Source of the DNA: Nocardioides okcheonensis
GTDB taxonomy: Bacteria; Actinomycetota; Actinomycetes; Propionibacteriales; Nocardioidaceae
DNA: 64,000 nt
Direction of reading: 5' to 3'
NCBI RefSeq assembly: GCF_020991065.1
Contig: NZ_CP087710.1
Coordinates: 1,612,001 to 1,676,000 of the forward strand
Shown one piece after another: positions 43,697-51,344 of the stretch. The notes under the pieces were generated by a model. That model did no database searches and was not told the origin of the DNA. It saw only the letters and a program-made list of their open reading frames with translations. The position numbers and the translations under genes were made by a program. Each line of letters opens with the position of its first letter. Within the stretch, counting starts at the first letter, position 1.

Positions 43697-45451
43697 TCAG
43701 CCGTCGGTGGCGTTCGGGTTGGTGCAGATCACCGTGTCGCTGGGGATGTAGGTCGTGCTGAACGTCTCGGGGTCGCGCTGCTCGGTGTTCTTCCCGGCCG
43801 GCTCGAAGTAGCGCACGACGTCGATGTCGAAGCCGCCGTAGCCCTCGTTGGGGTGGCACTCGACGGTGTCGATGCGGCGCGTCTTCGGCTGGGTGAGGTT
43901 GTGCTCCTTGCCGGTCGTGGTGGTGATGTCCCACCACTTCGTGGAGTACATGCTCACCGTCGCGACGCCCTGCGACGTCGGGGTCGACGGGGTGACGTCG
44001 GCCTCGATCAGCACGCCGTAGGGGGTGTCGTTGCGGAACCGGAGGTCGACCGAGCCCCAGGCCACCGTCGCCTCCCGGCCGACCGGGTAGCGGCTGATGT
44101 AGAAGCTGTGCGGCTTGTGCTCGACGTCCTCCAGGCCCGCGAAGAACATCGCGTTGAACGTCGTGGTCGCCATCTGGGAGACGCCGCCGCCGAGGTCCTG
44201 GACGAGGATGCCGTCGTTGATGATGAAGCCCTCGGTGAAGCCGTTCGCCTCCGTGCGCTCGCCCACGACGTCGTTGAGCGAGAAGGTCTCCCCCGGCTTG
44301 AGGAGGGTGCCGTCGATGAGCTCGGCGGCGCGGCCGATGTTGACGTTGCGGTACTCGGCGTAGGGGAAGTAGGTCGGGAAGGTGGAGACGCGCTCCTTGA
44401 CCTGCAGGGCGCGGGCGTCCTTGGTGGTGAACTCCGGCTGGGCGACCTGCGCGTCGAGCGCGAGCGTGCGCTGGCCCTGCGGCTTCGCCACGACGTCGAG
44501 GAAGCCGGCCTCGAGCTGGGCCTGGTCGAAGGTGACGCCGGGCTTGGAGGGGATCACCTGCGGGGTCCCGTCGACGAGCTGGACGGTCGCGTCCACGGGC
44601 GCGCCGGTCGTCACCCTGGCGCCGATCACCTCGGCCAGCACGGCCGGGTCGAGGGTCGGGACCAGCTCGCCGTCGGTCGGCACCAGGCTGAGCGCGGCGG
44701 TGTAGTCGGCCGGGAAGACCTTGACCGACTCGCCCTGGAAGTCGATGGTGACGGGCGCCGCCACCGCGGGCGAGGCGAACGAGTCGAGCGCCTCCTGGAC
44801 GTCGCCGGCGTCGATGGCCGGGACCACGTCGGTGGTCTCCAGCGCGACCGGTGCGGGGTCGTCGGCCAGGAACGAGCCGCGCAGCGCCGCGAGCGTGTCG
44901 GCCGGGTCGAGCGCCCGGCCGGTGACCGGCGCGGTCCTGGTGATCTCGCCCCCGTCGAACCCGACGGCCCCGTCGACCGCGGCCTCGCCGTGCTGCTCGT
45001 CGAGGGTGGCGAGCCACGCGTTGTAGGCCGCGTCGTCGACGACGACCTCGGCCTCGGTGGACTCGCCGCCGGTGAAGTAGTTCCAGAGCCGGACCGGGTC
45101 CCAGCTGCGCTCGCCGCCCGCCTCGGCGACCGACGCCTCGTAGTCGACGTCGAGCCCGGCCGCGGCGGGGTCGACCGAGACCGGCCGGCCGTCGACGGTG
45201 ACCTCGAGGTCACGGGCGAGCTTGTCGGCCAGACCCGCCTGGAGCCGGTCGGCGGCCTCGCCCTGCGGGTGGCCGCCGATGTCCACGCCGGAGACCGTGG
45301 TGCCACGCGGGACCCGGTCGCCGGCGATGTAGTGGGCGGCGGCGTACGACCCGCCGAAGAGCACCACCAGGACGGCCAGGAGCCCGACGACGACGGAGGC
45401 GCCCGCCTTGTCACGGGGCTGGTCGGCGGACGCGGCGGAGTTCTTCGGCAC
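43697..45451 (-). CDS. VanW family wall-associated protein with PG_binding_4 domains
   Basis: 584 residues. A cytoplasmic start MPKNSAASADQPRDKAGASV precedes an anchor helix (about 18-40). Two peptidoglycan-binding PG_binding_4 domains follow (about 55-310). The VanW domain (about 365-510) shows PYAEYRNVNIGRAAELIDGT, GETFSLNDVVGERTEANGF, DLGGGVSQMATTTFNAMFFA and EATVAWGSVDLRFRNDTPYG. VanW proteins are extracellular and connected with wall structure; their exact chemistry is unclear. GTG start. It is preceded by a small membrane protein and mshB on the same strand. Confidence 0.9.
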   Translation of the reverse strand: MPKNSAASADQPRDKAGASVVVGLLAVLVVLFGGSYAAAHYIAGDRVPRGTTVSGVDIGGHPQGEAADRLQAGLADKLARDLEVTVDGRPVSVDPAAAGLDVDYEASVAEAGGERSWDPVRLWNYFTGGESTEAEVVVDDAAYNAWLATLDEQHGEAAVDGAVGFDGGEITRTAPVTGRALDPADTLAALRGSFLADDPAPVALETTDVVPAIDAGDVQEALDSFASPAVAAPVTIDFQGESVKVFPADYTAALSLVPTDGELVPTLDPAVLAEVIGARVTTGAPVDATVQLVDGTPQVIPSKPGVTFDQAQLEAGFLDVVAKPQGQRTLALDAQVAQPEFTTKDARALQVKERVSTFPTYFPYAEYRNVNIGRAAELIDGTLLKPGETFSLNDVVGERTEANGFTEGFIINDGILVQDLGGGVSQMATTTFNAMFFAGLEDVEHKPHSFYISRYPVGREATVAWGSVDLRFRNDTPYGVLIEADVTPSTPTSQGVATVSMYSTKWWDITTTTGKEHNLTQPKTRRIDTVECHPNEGYGGFDIDVVRYFEPAGKNTEQRDPETFSTTYIPSDTVICTNPNATDG

Positions 45452-45460
45452 GCGGCGATT

Positions 45461-45790
45461 CTAGGAGGCGGGACCGCGGGATCCCGGATCCGCGGCGGAC
45501 CCGAGCGTCAGCAGCGCCGCCACGAGGAGCACGCCCGAACCCGCCAGGAACGACCATCCCGGCGCGTTCGCCGCGACCAGGAAGCCGCCCGACGGCAGGG
45601 CGAGCGCGCCCCGCACGACCGGCACGCACCACCCGACGGCGAAGGCCAGGCGTACGGCCCCCGCGGGCAGCCAGGCGACGACCACGAGGCCGGTGACCAG
45701 GGCCAGGGCCAGGCCCCACCAGTGCTGGTGCACCAGCGTGCCGGCCGCGCCGGACACCGCCCCCACGACGAGGGCACCGAGCGTCCTCAC
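45461..45790 (-). CDS. Small four-helix membrane protein coupled to mshB
   Basis: 109 residues, highly hydrophobic throughout: helices about 3-20, 26-43, 46-60 and 75-98. No named family recognised; similar short proteins follow mshB in other actinobacteria. GTG overlaps the mshB stop (GTGA). The C-terminus is short and charged (SAADPGSRGPAS). Confidence 0.75.
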   Translation of the reverse strand: MRTLGALVVGAVSGAAGTLVHQHWWGLALALVTGLVVVAWLPAGAVRLAFAVGWCVPVVRGALALPSGGFLVAANAPGWSFLAGSGVLLVAALLTLGSAADPGSRGPAS

Positions 45791-46695
45791 AGGCCGGCGA
45801 AGAGGTCCTCCTCGAACCCGTCGTCACCGACCTTGCCGGGGGTGCCCTTGACCAGGCGGTAGTACTCGTCGGACCACCACGAGTGGCCGCTCTCCGCGCC
45901 CGAGAAGAAGTGGCCGTCCTGCTCGACCTGCGTGGCGTGCTTGCGCAGCGCGTCCATCTTGCGCCCGACCGTGGCGCTGCCGTCGATGCGGGCGCTGATC
46001 AGCGCGTCTGGGGTCACGAACGGCGGCAGCTTGCCGTCGGGCTCCATGCCCTTGAAGGTCTCGGTGTCGCCCGACTCGCGCAGCTGGCGCAGGCTCTCGC
46101 GCATCCGCGACTCACTCATCGCGGTCCAGTAGATCTTCGCGACGTCGTGCGGCTCGCCGAGCTCGAGCCTGTAGGACGGCGCGGCGGCCAGCTGGGAGGC
46201 GTACATCGCGACGCGGTGGGCCTGGATGTGGTCGGGGTGGCCGTAGCCGCCGAACTGGTCGTAGGTCACCAGCACCTGCGGGCGGACCTCGCGGATCACC
46301 TTCACCAGCTCGTCGGCGGCCTCGGTGAGGTCGGCGGTCCAGAACGCGTTGTCCGGGATCTCCTCGGCCGCGATCGCGTGGCCGTCGGCGTGCCAGGCCA
46401 TGCCGGAGTCGTGGAAGCGGCCGTAGCCGCCGAGGAAGCGGTGGTCGGTGACGCCGAGGACGGCCATCGCCTCGTCGAGCTCGCCGCGGCGGTGCTCGCC
46501 CAGCCCGCCCTGCTCCTCGAAGGCCAGGTGGGACAGCTCCGGCACCAGCACCTCGCCCATCTCGCCCGCCGTGCAGGTGACGAGCGTGACGCCGACCCCC
46601 TCGTCGACGTAGCGCGCCATCGTGGCGCCGTTGTTGATGCACTCGTCGTCCGGGTGGGCGTGGACGAGCAGGATCCGGCGGTCGTTGTGCGACAT
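45787..46695 (-). CDS. mshB: N-acetyl-1-D-myo-inositol-2-amino-2-deoxyglucopyranoside deacetylase
   Basis: 302 residues, LmbE-like. Zinc ligands are in LLVHAHPDDECINNG (AHPDDE, residues 13-18) and GYGHPDHIQAHR (about 155). MshB removes the acetyl group from GlcNAc-Ins in mycothiol biosynthesis, so the organism makes mycothiol. ATG at 46695 begins MSHNDRRILL. TAGGCT lies 7 bp upstream within the end of the preceding gene, and GAGG lies close to the ATG, so it may have its own promoter in addition to read-through. It is followed by two wall or membrane genes. Confidence 0.93.
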   Translation of the reverse strand: MSHNDRRILLVHAHPDDECINNGATMARYVDEGVGVTLVTCTAGEMGEVLVPELSHLAFEEQGGLGEHRRGELDEAMAVLGVTDHRFLGGYGRFHDSGMAWHADGHAIAAEEIPDNAFWTADLTEAADELVKVIREVRPQVLVTYDQFGGYGHPDHIQAHRVAMYASQLAAAPSYRLELGEPHDVAKIYWTAMSESRMRESLRQLRESGDTETFKGMEPDGKLPPFVTPDALISARIDGSATVGRKMDALRKHATQVEQDGHFFSGAESGHSWWSDEYYRLVKGTPGKVGDDGFEEDLFAGL

Positions 46696-46700
46696 GTACC

Positions 46701-46994
46701 TCAGCCTAGGTCGGGGCGCTTGACGGTCCTCGGTGCCGTCGGCAGGTCCAACGGCGGGAGCGGGGTCGGGTGTTCCCCGGGCCCGTCGCCGCCCTCGTCG
46801 AGCCAGCCGTCGTGGGTGTCGACGAGCACCTCGAGCATGAACGCCGGCGCGTCGCTCACCACCGCCCACGGGTGGTCCTCGTCGTCGTCCTCGCCCGCCA
46901 GCCGCTCGCGCTCGACGCGCGCCTCGAACCCGTCCGCCACCAGCCGCGCGACCACCGCCCGCGCGTCGTCCTCGTCGAAGAAGATCGCCCTCAC
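46701..46994 (-). CDS. Small acidic conserved hypothetical protein
   Basis: 97 residues: VRAIFFDEDDARAVVARLVA, DGFEARVERERLAGEDDDED, HPWAVVSDAPAFMLEVLVDT, then a Pro-rich C-terminus. The beta-alpha-beta start with a strongly acidic middle resembles small actinobacterial proteins of unknown function placed before mshB. The GTG at 46994 is chosen because upstream codons become Gly/Thr-rich and overlap a hairpin. The stop is 5 bp before the mshB start. Confidence 0.65.
   Translation of the reverse strand: MRAIFFDEDDARAVVARLVADGFEARVERERLAGEDDDEDHPWAVVSDAPAFMLEVLVDTHDGWLDEGGDGPGEHPTPLPPLDLPTAPRTVKRPDLG
46703..46708 (-). promoter_or_regulatory. Possible -10 box of mshB
   Basis: TAGGCT on the minus strand, 7 bp before the mshB ATG, overlapping the last codons of the preceding gene. 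Confidence 0.4.
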
Positions 46995-47049
46995 GCCGGC
47001 ATTCTCCCCCGGCTGCCCGGTGCCCGCCCCTCCCGCCCGGTGCCCGCCC

Positions 47050-47100
47050 TCCACACCCCCGTCGGTAGTCCGCCCCTCCACACCCCCGCCGGTAGTCCGC
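47050..47100 (+). repeat. Tandem half-arms before the type B hairpin
   Basis: CCTCCACACCCCCGTCGGTA followed by GTCCGC, then nearly the same block again ending in the arm of the type B hairpin. The first copy is a partial arm (GTAGTCCGC) without a partner, mirroring the solitary half-arm at the type A locus. Confidence 0.75.
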
Positions 47101-47151
47101 TGCGATCGGCCGGTCCCGGGGGCCCCGCCACCGGCCGATCGCAGCGGACTA
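47093..47151. repeat. Type B hairpin, left flank of nuclease-fold paralogue B
   Basis: Perfect 22-bp arms (47093-47114 and 47130-47151) with core TAGTCCGCTGCGATCGGCCG and a 15-nt GC loop. Confidence 0.92.
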
Positions 47152-47292
47152 TCGCGAGGGGTGGGGATGGCTGAGGTCGGAAACGCCCACAGCGGGCCGC
47201 CGGGCATCCACAGCGCGCGCTCGTCGGGGACGATCCACAGGTCGGCACGCGCGCGGAGGACGCGGCCGCCCGGCATGGCGTCTCGTCGGTCC

Positions 47293-48291
47293 ATGGACCT
47301 CCACCGCTGGCACCCACGCTGCGTCCGGCCCTGCGACCTCGTGGCGCCGGTCCCGCGCGATCCCACGGGTGCGCTCGGCCCGACCAGGCACCAGGCTGCC
47401 GGCCCGCGTTGGCGCCAGACCTCGCACGGGCTCTACGTCCCGTCGGACGCGCCCGCCCATCCTGAGCAACGCATCCTCGAGCAGGGTTCCAGGATCCGCG
47501 CCCACGGTGCGGTGACCGGGTGGGCCTCCCTCCGCTGGCAGGAGGCGACGTTCTTCGAGGGGATCGACCACGCGACCGGTGAGCTGCTGCCGGTCCCCCT
47601 GGTCACTGGCGGCCACGACCTCCGCCCCGACGGCCGCGTCCTGCTGTCCAAGGCCCAGCTCGCCGCCGGCGAACGCGAGCTCGTCGCCGGTCTCTGGGTC
47701 ACCGTCGCGACCCGCGCCGTCTTCGACGAGGTACGCCGGCACGGCGCACTGCGTCAGGGCGTCGTCGACGTCGAGATGGCGATCGCGGCCGGGCTCATGA
47801 CGATCGGCGGGTTCCGCGCGTACGTCGCCCAGCGCAACGCCTGGACGGCGGTGGCCCTCGTGCGCGACGTCGCTGCGGCCGCGGGCCTGAGGTGCCGGTC
47901 ACCCCAGGAGGTGCGGATGGCCCTCGTGTGGATGTGGGACGCCGGGCTGCCCCGGCCACTGTGCAACGTCCCGCTCTTCGACCGCTCCGAGCGACTGATC
48001 GCGATCGTCGACCTGCTCGACGTCGAGGCCGGCTGCGTGGGCGAGTACCAGGGAGCTGACCACAAGGAGGGTGGACGCCACCGCGACGACGTCGCGCGCG
48101 AGCAGCGTCTGCGCGACCACGGGCTCGAGTGCTTCGAGGTGGTGGGCGGAGACCTGCAGGACCGGGACCTGGTCGCGAAACGGATGACGGCCGCGCGGCA
48201 GCGCTCGCTGTTCCAGGCGCCGACGCAACGCACGTGGACCCTGCAGCAGCCGGCGTGGTGGGCGGACTGGGCGGCCGCGCGCGGTCTCTGA
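47293..48291 (+). CDS. Hairpin-flanked DUF559/PD-(D/E)XK-like protein, paralogue B
   Basis: 332 residues. The N-terminal part (HGLYVPSDAPAHPEQRILEQ, GAVTGWASLRWQEATFFEG) resembles AbiEi-like winged-helix proteins. The C-terminal part carries a DUF559/Vsr-like core: SPQEVRM (Glu), AGLPRPLCNVPLFDR, LIAIVDLLDVEAGCVGEYQG (candidate catalytic Asp and Glu) and ADHKEGGRHRDDVAREQRLR. Paralogue A lies 14 kb away. ATG at 47293 (MDLHRWHPR) aligns with paralogue A; ATG at 47275 is possible. Neither has a convincing Shine-Dalgarno sequence. The gene lies exactly between two type B hairpins. Activity unknown; more acidic residues are retained than in A. Confidence 0.75.
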   Translation: MDLHRWHPRCVRPCDLVAPVPRDPTGALGPTRHQAAGPRWRQTSHGLYVPSDAPAHPEQRILEQGSRIRAHGAVTGWASLRWQEATFFEGIDHATGELLPVPLVTGGHDLRPDGRVLLSKAQLAAGERELVAGLWVTVATRAVFDEVRRHGALRQGVVDVEMAIAAGLMTIGGFRAYVAQRNAWTAVALVRDVAAAAGLRCRSPQEVRMALVWMWDAGLPRPLCNVPLFDRSERLIAIVDLLDVEAGCVGEYQGADHKEGGRHRDDVAREQRLRDHGLECFEVVGGDLQDRDLVAKRMTAARQRSLFQAPTQRTWTLQQPAWWADWAAARGL

Positions 48292-48328
48292 CGCCGATCC
48301 GCGCGCCGTGGCGGTGGACAGGAATCAG

Positions 48329-48387
48329 TAGTCCGCTGCGATCGGCCGCTCGGTTCGCCCGATCGACCGGCCGATCGCAGCGGACTA
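48329..48387. repeat. Type B hairpin, right flank of paralogue B
   Basis: Perfect 20-bp arms TAGTCCGCTGCGATCGGCCG (48329-48348) and complement (48368-48387), 19-nt loop. It is followed by GGGGTGTGGAGGGG, the inverse of the CCCCTCCACACCCC block found beside the left hairpin. Confidence 0.92.
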
Positions 48388-48486
48388 TCGGGAGGGGTGT
48401 GGAGGGGCGGGAGGGTGTGGAGGGCGGGCGGGGCGTAGCGGCGGGGTCCCCCCGCGCGGGTGGGGCCGCGCCGTACGGCGGCTGGC

Positions 48487-48492
48487 TAGGGT
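48487..48492 (+). promoter_or_regulatory. -10 box of the 48.5-kb gene (leaderless)
   Basis: TAGGGT lies 6 bp before the ATG at 48499. Confidence 0.5.
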
Positions 48493-48498
48493 CGGGGC

Positions 48499-49668
48499 AT
48501 GCGTCCAGCCGGTGACGACCAGCCCGATGCCCGGACACCCGAGGACGGCCAGCCGTGGACCGGGCCCACGGCGGGCGAGCCGGCGTACGTCGAGGGGCTG
48601 CACCTCGCGCGCACCGACGAGGACGTGCGCGAGATCGCGGCGCTCGCGGACCTGCTCGGCGAGCCGGCCGGGCTCGGGGGCCTGCTCGACGACCTGCGCT
48701 GGCCGCTGCGCCGCGCGCGGGTGGTGCCGCGGCTGCTCGGGCGCGCGGTGCGCGAGGCGTACCGCTGGGACCCCTACGACGAGCGCGACGAGGCGTGGTA
48801 CCCGCAGGGCATCTCGACCAGCGCGGACGCCTCCGACACCGAGGACGTCGACGGCCGTCGGGTGCTGGTCACCACGTGGTACTCGACGGGCAGGGACGGC
48901 GTGAAGCGAGGCTCACGGGTGACCTTCGTCGACCTCGACGCGCGCCGCTACCGCCACGTCCTGCTGGTGCAGGCGGTGCTCGACGACGACGGCACGCTGT
49001 CGCTCGAGCCGCTCAACATCCACGCCGGCGGCATCGTCTGGGCGGGCCCGTACCTCCACGTCGCGGCCACCAGCCGCGGCTTCGTGACCGCCCGCGTCGA
49101 CGACATCATGCGGGTGCCGGGCGACGACGACCACCCGGACCGCTTCGGGATCGAGGGCCGCACCCTCCACTCCTACGGCCACCGCTACGTCCTGCCGGTC
49201 CGGTTCACCTACCGCGCCCACACCGACGAAGGCCACGAGAAGCTGCGCTACTCCTTCCTGTCGCTCGACCGTCGCTCGACGCCGCCGGCGCTCGTCGCGG
49301 GCGAGTACGCCCTGAAGGCCGGCGCGACGACCCGGCTGGCGCGCTTCCCGCTGGACCCGGCGACCTGGCAGCTCGCGACCGGGGACGACGGGTTCTCCCG
49401 TCCGCTGGCGGTCGACGACGGCGGCGTGCGGCAGATGCAGGGAGCCGTCCTCGCGGGCGGGCGCTTCCACGTCACCGTCTCCCGCGGGCCGTGGATGCCC
49501 GGCACGATCTGCGCGGGCGAGCCCGGCTCGATGCGCGTGCACCGCTGGGCGCTGCCGATGGGGCCGGAGGACCTCAGCTGGTGGCCGTCCACCGACCGGC
49601 TCTGGTCGGTCACCGAGCACCCCCGGCGGCGCTGGATCGTCTCGATGGACCGCCGCCGCTTCGACTGA
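48499..49668 (+). CDS. Conserved hypothetical, probably beta-propeller-like
   Basis: 389 residues, no signal peptide or membrane helix. Repeating strand blocks such as SRVTFVDLDARRYRHVLLVQ, NIHAGGIVWAGPYLHVAATS, SYGHRYVLPVRFTYRAHTD and MQGAVLAGGRFHVTVSRGPW suggest a beta-propeller, and the C-terminus has SWWPSTDRLWSVTEHPRRRW. I do not recognise a characterised family. It begins 6 bp after TAGGGT and ends 18 bp before the convergent P450. The N-terminus is polar and Pro/Asp-rich. Confidence 0.7.
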   Translation: MRPAGDDQPDARTPEDGQPWTGPTAGEPAYVEGLHLARTDEDVREIAALADLLGEPAGLGGLLDDLRWPLRRARVVPRLLGRAVREAYRWDPYDERDEAWYPQGISTSADASDTEDVDGRRVLVTTWYSTGRDGVKRGSRVTFVDLDARRYRHVLLVQAVLDDDGTLSLEPLNIHAGGIVWAGPYLHVAATSRGFVTARVDDIMRVPGDDDHPDRFGIEGRTLHSYGHRYVLPVRFTYRAHTDEGHEKLRYSFLSLDRRSTPPALVAGEYALKAGATTRLARFPLDPATWQLATGDDGFSRPLAVDDGGVRQMQGAVLAGGRFHVTVSRGPWMPGTICAGEPGSMRVHRWALPMGPEDLSWWPSTDRLWSVTEHPRRRWIVSMDRRRFD

Positions 49669-49686
49669 CGCGTCAGGGACGCGGGC

Positions 49687-50973
49687 TCAGGGACGCAGCG
49701 TGGCAGGGAGCGTCTCGAAGCCGCGCAGGATGCGGGTCTCGCGCCGGCGCGCACCCGGTTCGAGCCGCAGGTCGGGGAACCTCTCCCAGATCGCCCGCAG
49801 CCCGACGTCGCCCTCCATCCGCGCCAGCTGGGCGCCGAGGCAGTGGTGGCGGCCCGACGAGAACGCGATGTGGTCGCGGGCGTTGGTGCGGGCGACGTCG
49901 AACGTCGTGGGGTCGGCGAAGACCTCCGGGTCCCGGTTGGCGCCTCCGAGCACGGCGGTCACCATCGACCCGGCGCGCACGGTCGTGCCGGCCAGCGACG
50001 TGTCGCGCTGGGCCATCCGCGCGGTGAGCAGCACCGGCGGGTCGAGGCGCAGCACCTCCTCGACGACGTTGGGCCACAGCGTCGGGTCGGCGACGACGCG
50101 GGCGCGCTGGCCGGGGTGGTCGTGGAGCAGGGCGATGCCGTTGCCGAGCAGGTTGACCGTCGTCTCGAAGCCGGCCGCGAGCACCAGGCCGGCGGTCGCC
50201 TTGAGCTCGGTCTCGTCGAGGCCGCGACCCTCGTCGCGGACGGCCACCAGCTCGCTGAGCAGGTCGTCGCCGGGCTCGCGCCGCAGCTGCTCGAGGTGGC
50301 GGCCCAGCCAGGCGTCGAACTGCGCCAGCGCCCGCGAGACCGAGCGGTAGCGGCGCAGGCCGAGGCCGAAGTCGAGGCTGGGTGCCGCGGCGGACCCGAA
50401 GTCGAGCACCCGCGAGCGCTCCGCCTCGGGCACGCCCAGGATCTCCGCGATGACCGTGACCGGCAGCAGCGCGCAGTAGGACTCGACCAGGTCGACCTCG
50501 TCGTGGGCGCGGGGCTCGAGGTCGTCGAGCAGCCCGGCCGCGATCTCCTCGGTCCGCTCCCGCAGCCGCTCGACCGCGCGCATGGTGAACACCCGCGTGA
50601 CCAGGCGCCGGTAGCGGGTGTGGTCGGGCGGCTCGCTCACCAACAGCGACGGCGGCTCGACGGGGTGCAGCGTGCGCGGCGCGGCCCAGCGGGCGACCCG
50701 ACCGATCGGTCCATGGTCGGTCGGGAAGCCGGTCCGGAAGTCGTCGCTGGTCAGCACCTCGCGCACCGTGGCGTGGCTGGTGGCGACGTAGCCGATCCGT
50801 GAGCGGTAGATCGGCCCGCGCGAGCGGATCTCCTCGACGAGGTCGAACACCTCGTCGGTCCCGGTGGCGCCGACCCGCACCAGCCGCGCCTGCAGGTCGC
50901 CGCGGTCGGCGGCGCGGCGCAGGATCAGGGTGGGCAGCCCGTGGGCCACCCCCCAGTGGACCGTGGACCTCAT
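49687..50973 (-). CDS. Cytochrome P450
   Basis: 428 residues, a soluble bacterial P450. The I-helix motif is AAGFETTVNLLG (about 266), ExxR is in EEVLRLDPP (about 308), and the haem-cysteine loop is FSSGRHHCLGAQLARME (Cys about 378). It oxidises an unknown organic substrate using electrons from a ferredoxin and reductase; no dedicated ferredoxin is adjacent. TAGGGT lies 6 bp before the ATG (50980-50985, minus strand), indicating a leaderless mRNA. It is convergent with the preceding hypothetical gene. Confidence 0.93.
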   Translation of the reverse strand: MRSTVHWGVAHGLPTLILRRAADRGDLQARLVRVGATGTDEVFDLVEEIRSRGPIYRSRIGYVATSHATVREVLTSDDFRTGFPTDHGPIGRVARWAAPRTLHPVEPPSLLVSEPPDHTRYRRLVTRVFTMRAVERLRERTEEIAAGLLDDLEPRAHDEVDLVESYCALLPVTVIAEILGVPEAERSRVLDFGSAAAPSLDFGLGLRRYRSVSRALAQFDAWLGRHLEQLRREPGDDLLSELVAVRDEGRGLDETELKATAGLVLAAGFETTVNLLGNGIALLHDHPGQRARVVADPTLWPNVVEEVLRLDPPVLLTARMAQRDTSLAGTTVRAGSMVTAVLGGANRDPEVFADPTTFDVARTNARDHIAFSSGRHHCLGAQLARMEGDVGLRAIWERFPDLRLEPGARRRETRILRGFETLPATLRP

Positions 50974-50979
50974 GGCCCG

Positions 50980-50985
50980 ACCCTA
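50980..50985 (-). promoter_or_regulatory. -10 box of the P450 gene (leaderless)
   Basis: TAGGGT on the minus strand, 6 bp before the ATG. Confidence 0.5.
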
Positions 50986-50998
50986 GCCCCGGGGTGCC

Positions 50999-51004
50999 TA
51001 GGCT
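50999..51004 (+). promoter_or_regulatory. -10 box of the DUF3054 gene (leaderless)
   Basis: TAGGCT, 7 bp before the ATG at 51012. Confidence 0.5.
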
Positions 51005-51011
51005 CGGTGCC

Positions 51012-51344
51012 ATGTGGCTGCTGATCGACCTCGCCCTGGTGGGGCTGTTCGCCGTCGTCGGCCGGCTGAGCCACTACGGCTCGCTGACCCCCGCCGGCTG
51101 GTGGACCACGGCGTGGCCGTTCCTCGCCGGGACGCTCCTCGCGTGGGCCGTGCTGGCGCTGACGCGGCGGCCGCCGGCGGCGCTCACGTCCGGGGTGGTG
51201 GTCTGGCTCGGCGCGCTGGTCGGCGGGATGCTGCTGCGACGCGTGAGCGACCAGGGCACCGCCACGTCCTTCGTCGTCGTCGCCACCCTCGTCCTCGGCG
51301 TGCTGCTGCTCGCGCCTAGGCTCGGTGCACGTGCCCGACGCTGA
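51012..51344 (+). CDS. DUF3054 membrane protein
   Basis: 110 residues, four membrane helices; MWLLIDLALVGLFAVVGRLS, then GWWTTAWPFLAGTLLAWAVL, TSGVVVWLGALVGGMLLRRV and FVVVATLVLGVLLLAPRLGA. This is the DUF3054 pattern (DL...R.SH near helix 1). Function unknown. The promoter and part of the start region of the downstream MFS gene lie inside its last codons, with a 14-bp coding overlap. Confidence 0.85.
   Translation: MWLLIDLALVGLFAVVGRLSHYGSLTPAGWWTTAWPFLAGTLLAWAVLALTRRPPAALTSGVVVWLGALVGGMLLRRVSDQGTATSFVVVATLVLGVLLLAPRLGARARR
51317..51322 (+). promoter_or_regulatory. -10 box of the CynX-type gene
   Basis: TAGGCT inside the end of the DUF3054 gene, 8 bp before the GTG at 51331. Confidence 0.45.

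Noticed and set aside
47275..47292. ATG at 47275 as start of paralogue B
   Set aside because: Possible, but the ATG at 47293 aligns with the start of paralogue A; kept as an alternative.
46701..47366. Long minus-strand extension upstream of the small acidic gene, including a Trp-rich stretch DLWIVPDERALWMPGG
   Set aside because: The extension runs through the type B hairpin and into the region upstream of paralogue B. The tail is unusual, but I could not link it to a family; the GTG at 46994 is a sufficient start.
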